Notes under the pieces: generated by a model
Database searches by the model: none
What the model saw: only the letters and a program-made list of their open reading frames with translations
Told to the model about the DNA's origin: nothing
Program-made: the position numbers and the translations under genes
NCBI RefSeq assembly: GCF_932526225.1
Contig: NC_064046.1
Coordinates: 6,375,306 to 6,435,305 of the forward strand
Length of the DNA stretch: 60,000 bases
Source: Nematostella vectensis
Lineage: Eukaryota > Cnidaria > Anthozoa > Actiniaria > Edwardsiidae
Direction of reading: 5' to 3'
Part shown: positions 1-8,600 of the stretch, piece after piece
Position numbering within the stretch: position 1 is the stretch's first letter
Layout of the letters: every line of letters begins with the position of its first letter

Positions 1-2340
1 TGATTATCTACGCGCACTGATTATTGTTATCTCACTAATTCTTATTATTCACGCGCGTCTGTTAATTATCTACGTGCACTGTTCATTGTTATCTCACTAA
101 TTCATATTGTTCACGCGCGTTTGTCGATTATCTACGTGCACTGCTCATTGTTGTCATCAATTCATATTGTTCACGCGCGTCTGTTTATTATCTACGTGCA
201 CTGCTCATTGTTATCTCTCTAATTCTGATTGTTCACGCGCGTCTGTTGATTATCTACGTGCACTGTTTATTGTTATCTCACCAATTCTTATTGTTCACGC
301 GCGTCTGTTGATTATCTACGCGCACTGATCATTGTTATCTCACTAATTCTGATTGTTCACGCGCGTCTGTTTATTATCTACGTGCACTGCTCATTGTTAT
401 CTCTCTAATTCTTATTATTCACGCGCGTCTGTTTATTATCTACGTGCACTGTTTATTGTTATCTCACCAATTCTGATTGTTCACGCGCGTCTGTTGATTA
501 TCTACGTGCACTGCTCATTGTTGTCATCAATTATTATTGTTCACGCGCGTCTGTTGATTATCTACGTGCACTGCTCATTGTTATCTCTCTAATTCTTATT
601 ATTCACGCGCGTCTGTTTATTATCTACGTGCACTGTTTATTGTTATCTCACCAATTCTGATTGTTCACTCGCGTCTGTTTATTATCTACGTGCACTGTTC
701 ATTGTTGTCTCACTAATTCTTATTTTTCACACGCGCCTGTTGATTATCTACGCGCATTGGTCATTATCTCACTAATTCTGATTATTCACGCGCGTCTGTT
801 TATTATCTACGTGCACTGTTCATTGTTATCTCACCAATTCTGACTGTTCACGCGCGTCTGTTGATTATCTACGTGCACTGTTCATTGTTATCTCACCAAT
901 TGTGATTGTTCACGCGCGTCTGTTGATGATCTACGCGCACTGCTCATTGTTATCTCACTAATTCTTATTGTTCACACGCGTCTGTTGATTATTTACGAGC
1001 ATTGTTTATTGATATCTCACTTATTCTGATTGTTTACGCGCGTCTGTTGATTATCTACGCACACTGTTGATTGTTATCTCACTAATTCTGATTGTTTACG
1101 CGTGTTTGTTGATTATCTACGCACACTGTTGATTGTTATCTCACCAATTCTGATTGTTCACGCGGGTCTGTTGATTATCTACGCACAATAATCATTGTTA
1201 TCTCACTAATTCTTATTGTTTACGCGAGTTCGTTGGTTATCTACGCACACTGATCATTGTTATCTCACCAATTCTGATTGTTTACGGGCGTCTGTTAATT
1301 ATCTACGCGCACTGATCATTGTTATCTCACCAATTCTTGTTGTTTACGCGTGATTACGCGTGTCTGTTGATTATCTACGCGCACTGCTCATTGTTATCTC
1401 ACCAATTCTGATTGTTCACACGCGTCTGTTGATTATCTACGCGCGTTGTTCATTGTTATCTCACCAATTCTTATTATTCACGCGCGTCTGTTGATTATCT
1501 ACGCGCACTGCTCATTGTTATCTCACCAATTCTGATTGTTCACACGCGTCTGTTGATTATCTACGCGCGTTGTTCATTGTTATCTCACCAATTTTGATTG
1601 TTCACACGCGTCTGTTGATTATCTACGCGCACTGCTCATTGTTATCTCACTAATTCTTATTGTTCACGCGCGTCTGTTGATTATCTACGCGCACTGTTGA
1701 TTGTTATCTCACTAATTCCGATTGTTTACGCGTGTCTGTTGATTATTTACGAGCACTGATCATTGTTATCTCACCAATTCTAATTGTTTACGCGCGCCTG
1801 TTCATTATCTACGCGCACTGTTTATTGTTATCTCACCAATTCTTATTGTTCACGCGCGTCTGTTGATTATCTACGCGCACTTATTATTGTTATCTCAATA
1901 ATTCTTATTGTTCACGCGCGTCTGTTGATTATCTACGTGCACTGCTCATTGTTATCTCTCTAATTCTTATTATTCACGCGCGTCTGTTTATTATCTACGT
2001 GCACTGTTTATTGTTATCTCACCAATTCTGATTGTTCACGCGCGTCTGTTGATTATCTACGTGCACTGCTCATTGTTATCTCACTAATTCTGATTGTTCA
2101 CGCGCGTCTGTTGATTATCTACGTGCACTGCTCATTGTTATCTCTCTAATTCTTATTATTCACGCGCGTCTGTTTATTATCTACGTGCACTGTTTATTGT
2201 TATCTCACCAATTCTGATTGTTCACGCGCGTCTGTTGATTATCCATGTGTACTGCTCATTGTTCTCACTAATCCTAATTGTTCACGAGTGTCTGTTGATT
2301 ATCCATGTGCACTGCTCATTGTTCTCACTAATTCTAATTG
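1..2340. repeat. 62-bp tandem satellite/minisatellite array
   Basis: About 37 head-to-tail copies of a 62-bp unit, each carrying a core like TTATCTACGTGCACTG and a second core like TTCACGCGCGTCTGTT. Successive TTATC words fall at 70, 132, 192 and 254, so the period is 62 with rare 2-bp losses. The array touches position 1 and continues to the left. Variants are not random: a two-unit block recurs at about 383-482, 567-666, 1937-2040 and 2125-2223, and a different two-unit block at about 1377-1475 and 1499-1594. Open frames across it are by-products of the repeat. The last units decay from 2230 to 2340. Confidence 0.95.
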
Positions 2341-2692
2341 CTGCTTGCCCTTACGTTGAGCCAAGCAACATAAGACTCTTACGCTTAAGTCTTTGCTTAT
2401 GCTTATGTGCTTGTGAGAACCAACCTTATCTACGTGCACTGCTAATTGCTATCTCACCAATTCTGATCACCTACACTGCCTATTCTGACTGTTTACGCTC
2501 ATGATCAATGAACAACCAAATGTCCATTACCTATTGTTCTTGTTTCCTCACATATTGCCCTTACAGTATGTGCACCTGTTCATAATGTACACCTTGTTTT
2601 GCAAGGTGTAATGTCCAGTCGCAAGACTCCTTTTATCTATGCCAGTCTAGTACATACATCTGTTCGGGTATGTACCAGCATATGGTACTTAC
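2341..2692. other. Unassigned sequence left of the last found RRM-GYF exon
   Basis: No convincing exon was found. It should hold, or lead into, the next intron of the minus-strand RRM-GYF gene, whose remaining GYF residues must lie here or beyond the satellite. A minus-strand frame near 2560-2640 was inspected, but it lacks an acceptor in the right phase. Confidence 0.4.
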
Positions 2693-5600
2693 AGCATTTG
2701 ACCACTCCAACATCAAACTTGTTTCATATGGACCAAAAACCTGTGGAAAGTGGTTACATGCTTATTGTTCTCATAGTTTTATCATAATCATCATCGCCAT
2801 CTCCCCATCCCCATTTTTATCATCATCATCATCATCATTGTCATTATCACCGTTTTTATCACCATCATTACTATAATTACTATAATCACTATAATCACTA
2901 TAACCATTATCATTTTCATCACCAAACATTTCTATCACTAATCATAATCAACCCATTATCATTCTTGCTAAAAGTCAAAGTTCAAATCTTGAGAGTGTTA
3001 CCTCAGCATCAGGCTTGTCATGCCATTTGTACTCCCAATATAATGTCTGGCCTGTCCTACGGCTTTTATTACTACGTGGAATTTCAGCCTATAACAAAAT
3101 GGAAAAGAAATATAGTCCCAGGCCCCATAAGATTGAAGGGGCACAATACAGAAAATACAGTATTTGTCATTTTCTTATAATTTTTTTTAATATTGGGGAG
3201 CACATGCTTCCAGGTCTGAAGGATTAACCCTGGCAGTACTAGTATTTAGGCAAATATTGGCATCCTAAAGATGAAACATTGTTTTCTTGGGAGAAAGGAA
3301 AGTAATAGACAGTTGCTATTTTTTTACAGTTTAACTAAAATACAGAGATAATTGAACAATGGCTAACAGAACCAGGCCGGCACCCCATAATTATTTTGTT
3401 TGGTGAGTGCCTCCCTCTCCCCCCCCCCCCCCCCCCCCACACACAAAAAAAAGAGTTTATGTAAGCTTTATATTCTTATAGTTAACTATGACTCTTCAGT
3501 AGGAGCACATCTCTAAAGATGCCATTTTAGAGAAACTAGGGGTTCACAATAACAAATACAGTCATTACTGTACCTTACGTCTCCTCTCAGCTCCACTTAT
3601 GGTTATTTGTCTACCATCCAGTTGCTGAAAAGAGGTATTTCAAAGCAGTCAAAAAATAATGCAAGCCCTTCAAGTATCATATCCAGGTTCACCTACCGGG
3701 TGGTGGTGTTTGCACCATCTTATTGCCTTTGACGCTGAAAACATACCATATCAAATAAAACAAGGCACATGTGATATTGCAGAAAACCATAACTTCTAGT
3801 TTGCCAGATTAATGAAGCTACATCATAAGTTGTCTTGATTTTCAAATATCTTTGGGAATTATACCGTATTATGCTAAATCTAGCAAATGAGTGAAGAGAT
3901 ACTGGTTCCAATTATTATATCATTTAATATATAGGTGTCTGGACAATAAGCCTTAAAGTATGCAAATACACAAAAACTGTCTGTACTTCTGCTATGGTGT
4001 TGTTCTATTCAGAAAAGGGTAATAAAGAGTGCAGTAGTAATTGTTATAATTGGTTGTCATAATTGTTACCAGACTCTGGTTCTGTGAAGGTTATAAATGC
4101 AAATCCACGTGAGATGCCAGTCTCGTGATCTTTGATAATCTAAGGAGCAAAAACAAAATAATATGAAAAAAGGCAACACTTCTTTTAACAGCAGGGGACC
4201 ATAGGCTATAATATTGTCAGCAACCCTATTAACAAATGGGGTAGTGTAAGAAAAAAAAAAGAATTTCAACATGCAAAAAGAACGTATTCTAAAAACATAA
4301 GCTGATGTAATTTCTGGTATATAACAAAAATGAAATGTAAATAGAATAGCACATACTCCCTATTCTTTCCTCTCTTTAAAAAGCCTACAGTGCAATCAAT
4401 ACAAATGCATTATACATAGATCACAAATCTTCAGACAAATCTTTAGATATTAGAAGTGATGGACAATTTAATATCTGATGGGAGAGATGTTATTTTTCCT
4501 GCTTGATATATATTTCTTTCTAATTTTTGTATCACTGGACTTGGCTGACTGTGTCAAGATATTACTGCTCATGTTTTTACCTTCTTCACGGCATGTTAGT
4601 CATCAAATACAGGGTTGTTCAACAATAACCCTGTTGGTTAGTTTTCCTTACCCTTAGCCCTTCAATTTCACCAAATACTGAGAAATATTCAGCAAGAGTA
4701 ACTGGAAAAAAGAAGTTGAAATCATATAAGACTTCTTGATCTCCATGAGCACACAGTTTATGCATATGAAAAAGCTGTGCAACCATTATATGAATTTTAG
4801 CTGCAAATCTCAAGTTTGAGCCTTGGTTGACTCAGATTTTAAGAATAGCTTTTCAACAGCTTTTCTGCTCATTTTATGAGAAAAAGATCACACAACTTCA
4901 ACAAATATTATATTCAAATGAATACACATGTATTATAAAGAACTTCAAGAAGGCCAATCATACCACAATTTTATGCTCCCGCACAATACCGATTTACTCA
5001 AAGAATCCATTTCCATCAGCTAATTCAAGCATGTGACTGAGATACTTCCAATAAAATATTGCTAATAAGGTATTAAACTTCAACCAAGGGTGGTTATTTT
5101 GAAGTTTTCTTGTAAACGAACCAGTGCAGTTTCAATAGTAAACAATAATTACATATTCTTATCTGGTTGCTTGTTTGCCATTTGAAAATATATTTGAAAC
5201 TTTCAGCTTGTTTCTAAGTTTACTGTTAAAACCCAAAGTAAACAAAGTAAATAAAATAAAATCACTGATATGATATCTAAGAGAAATTTTACTATTGAAG
5301 TAAGTGAGACTTGGAAGGAAGCAGAGACAAAAGACGATCACCTTAAATAAAGCATAGAGGAGCAACAAGTGGAGAATGAAGTGAATGAACAGTTTTTTCA
5401 TTCCCATTCTATATAATCAAGCAAATTCAGACTTCTACTCTTCTTTCTTTGTCTCTGTCATGTTCGCAAGTGAAAAACCCACTTAGAGTAACCCTTCTTG
5501 GGTAGATGCTGTACCTGGCTTGGTATCCCTGTTTAGATTTCCAACAAACACTTTTGACCTTGGGTTATCTTAGAAAAGGAAAATCTATTAGTGTGGTTCC

Positions 5601-8600
5601 TGTGAAGAAATTTATAAGTGTAGTTAGGGTGAAGTCAATATAAGGTTCTAAGAAAAGGCAAATCCATAAGTGTGGTGCCCATAAAATGTATTAATGTAAT
5701 TTGCATAGACAGCTTAGCCCCGCACCACCCTAGACCCAACTTGTCTTTCCACAGGTAGCCCAGGCAATGGTTTTGAAGCTTGTTCATAGCTTAGAATTGG
5801 CTGTTATTCTTAGGGGTAAAATGAATGGATTGAAGTCGGGATATTTTTAACATTGCCAATAAAATTGCCTTTAAACTTGTTGTTGTCATATTTATGTGTT
5901 ATATACGATTTTGGGTGAATAAAGACTGTGGTCTTTGTAGTGTCCGCCGCGTTGCATTATGGATTGTTAAGGTGCGCAATGCACCATGGTAGAACACATG
6001 TTAGAGATCCGCCATCTTGTATTAAATGTGGAAGACCACGAGTCTGTTTCTTTTTGCTTTGTTCCTTGACGAAAACCACATTCTGGCGACGAGGATGGGA
6101 TCAACAACTGGATAAACACATACTGAAGTTAAATCTGTCAAAAAAAAAGCCGGTATGGCCGTCTGTTTATCAGGATTACCAACGCCAAAAGCCTTCGACT
6201 GCATTGGCGAACCAGCCACGCTGGAACAAAGATGGACAATCTGGAAGTCCGAATTTGAGCTCTACTGCACTGCATCTGGCATCAAAGACTCGAAACAACA
6301 ACGAGCAATACTTCTTCACCTAGCAGGAGCTGGAATACGAGAAATTTTTCACGCTTTTACGGCTGAACAACAGGGGGAGGACTATAAAACAGCCATGGAC
6401 TCCCTCACTCAACACTTCAAACTCAAGAAAAACGTACCGATGGCCAGGCAAGCCTTCTTGACAGCGGTACCAAAACCCGGTGAGAGGATTCATCAATTTG
6501 CAATTAGACTGCAAACCCTTTGCGAACACTGCGAGTACAACGACCAAAAGGACAGTCAAATTCGAGATAGAATTTTGACCTTCATATTGGATAAACCCCT
6601 CAAAGCAAAACTCTTTCGTGAGGAAGGTCTGACTCTCAGCAAGCTCCTGGAAATTGTCAACACGTACCATGACAAAGAAGCACTAGTTCTTGTGCCAGAT
6701 CAAGGTGGTGTTAACCAATTGAGAGTACAACAGAAGCCTGACAGTGCTGGTCCCAAGTTTGATGGCAGATGTCATTGTTGCAATAAGCAGGGTCATAAAG
6801 CTGCTGACTGCAGATGTAGCCAAAATCACCAATGTGAAAAATGTGGGAAAATAGGACATTTCAAGGTCTGCTGCAAATCAAAGCAGACATCTGGAAAAGC
6901 AAAGTCTGCAAGTGGACCAAAATCAAAGGGCAGGAAGCCATCTCATGTAAGACAAGTGGAAGCTGTTGATGTTCAAGAAACTGATAGCGAAGAGGAAGAA
7001 GATGTTTTTAATGTATTCTGCACGCACACAGAGTCACCGCCTGGTACTATGGAGATATCTATTGGAGGTGTTATACAGAATGTCATCATTGATTCGGGTG
7101 CAAGCTGTAACCTTATGTCAGAAAGGACATTCAATGACTTATCAAAAGGAGACATTGTTTTGAAGCCAAGTAGCAAGCAAATTTTTGCATATTCGTCTAG
7201 TGATGCTTTAAATCTTAAGGGTAGTTGTATGCTTAATGTGCATGTACCAGAAACAAATGTGGATAAGCGCGCAAAGTTTTTCATTGTCTCTGGAAAAGCG
7301 TCAACTTTGTTAGGTCGTGAATTATCTGAAGCTCTAGGCATACTCAAAGTAGGAGTTCAGGTTAATAGTTGTAGCTCAGATTTCTCAGCTATAAATACTC
7401 AGTTAAACAGCAAAGCAGCGCTTAAGGCCAAATTTCCTAATGTTTTTCATGGTTTGGGCAAGCTTAAAGGTTTTAAACTCAAGTTACATATTGATCAGAA
7501 TATTAAGCCAGTAGCACAACCATTGCGTAGGATTCCTTTTAGTCGCAGGCAGAAGGTCGCTGACAAGTTAGAGGAACTTGAGAAGCTTGGTGTGGTGGAA
7601 AAGGTAAACAGTCCTACAAGTTGGATCAATCCCCTTGTGGCAGTCGAAAAGCCAAATGGAGATGTTCGCATTTGTTTGGACATGCGCCAGGCCAATCAGG
7701 CTATCTTAAGAGAAAGACACCCAGTACCTACTATGCAAGAAACCCTACAAGAAATCTCAGATGCAAAGATTTTCACCAAATTGGATTTAAACATGGCTTT
7801 CCATCAAATCGAGTTATCCCCAGAGTCCCGAGACATAACTACTTTCGCAGCGCCAACAGGTTTATATCGCTACTGTCGATTGCTCTTCGGTGTGAACATG
7901 GCTACCGAGAAGTTCCAGAACCTGATATGGCAAGTTTTGAAAGACTGCCCTGGAGCCTTCAACATGCATGACGACATTCTTATAGTGGGTAGGAACCAAA
8001 AGGAGCATGACGAGAACCTGGAAAGAGCTGTCCAAAAGCTGCAAGACAGCGGGCTCACCCTCAACTATGAGAAATGTGTGGTAGGAGCCTCGAGTATGGA
8101 TTTCATGGGAGACACCATTTCTGCAGATGGTCTTAAGTTATCTGACAAAAGAGTCGAAGCAATTGTCGAGGCACCTGCACCAACCAACCAATCAGAGGTG
8201 AGAAGTTTCCTTGGTTCTGCTCAATTTTGTGCCAAATTCATTCCACAGTTTGCAACCATTTCTGCTCCCCTGTGGGATCTTACCAGTAAAAATGCTAAAT
8301 GGAAATGGGGTACCAAAGAGGCAGAATCATTTGCACAAATTAAGCACTTGCTAACATGTGCACCAGTCATGTCTTATTTTACACAGGGAGCCCAGACCAG
8401 GATTATCACTGACGCCTCACCAGTTGGCCTGGGGGCCATACTAGAGCAAAGACAACCTGGTGATGGTCAATTTCGACCAGTGTACTACGCAAGTCGTAAG
8501 CTTAGTAAGGTTGAACAGCGCTACTCACAGTTCGAGCGAGAGGCCCTTGCTGTCAAATGGGCCTGTGAGAAATTTCACATGTTCCTTTATGGAACCCATT

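Noticed and set aside
1-2340. CRISPR-like array and repeated ORFs encoding FTRVCLLSTCTAHC peptides
   Set aside because: The repeats are head-to-tail 62-bp satellite units with no unique spacers. The peptides only reflect the unit and mostly start at TTG/CTG, not ATG.
2560-2640. Next GYF exon on the minus strand (GHYTLQNKVYIM-like frame)
   Set aside because: No acceptor in phase 0 with a pyrimidine tract precedes it, and the match to the GYF end is weak.
5928-6323. Separate 131-codon gene at the 5' LTR
   Set aside because: It is a shadow frame over the LTR, leader and gag start of the retrotransposon.
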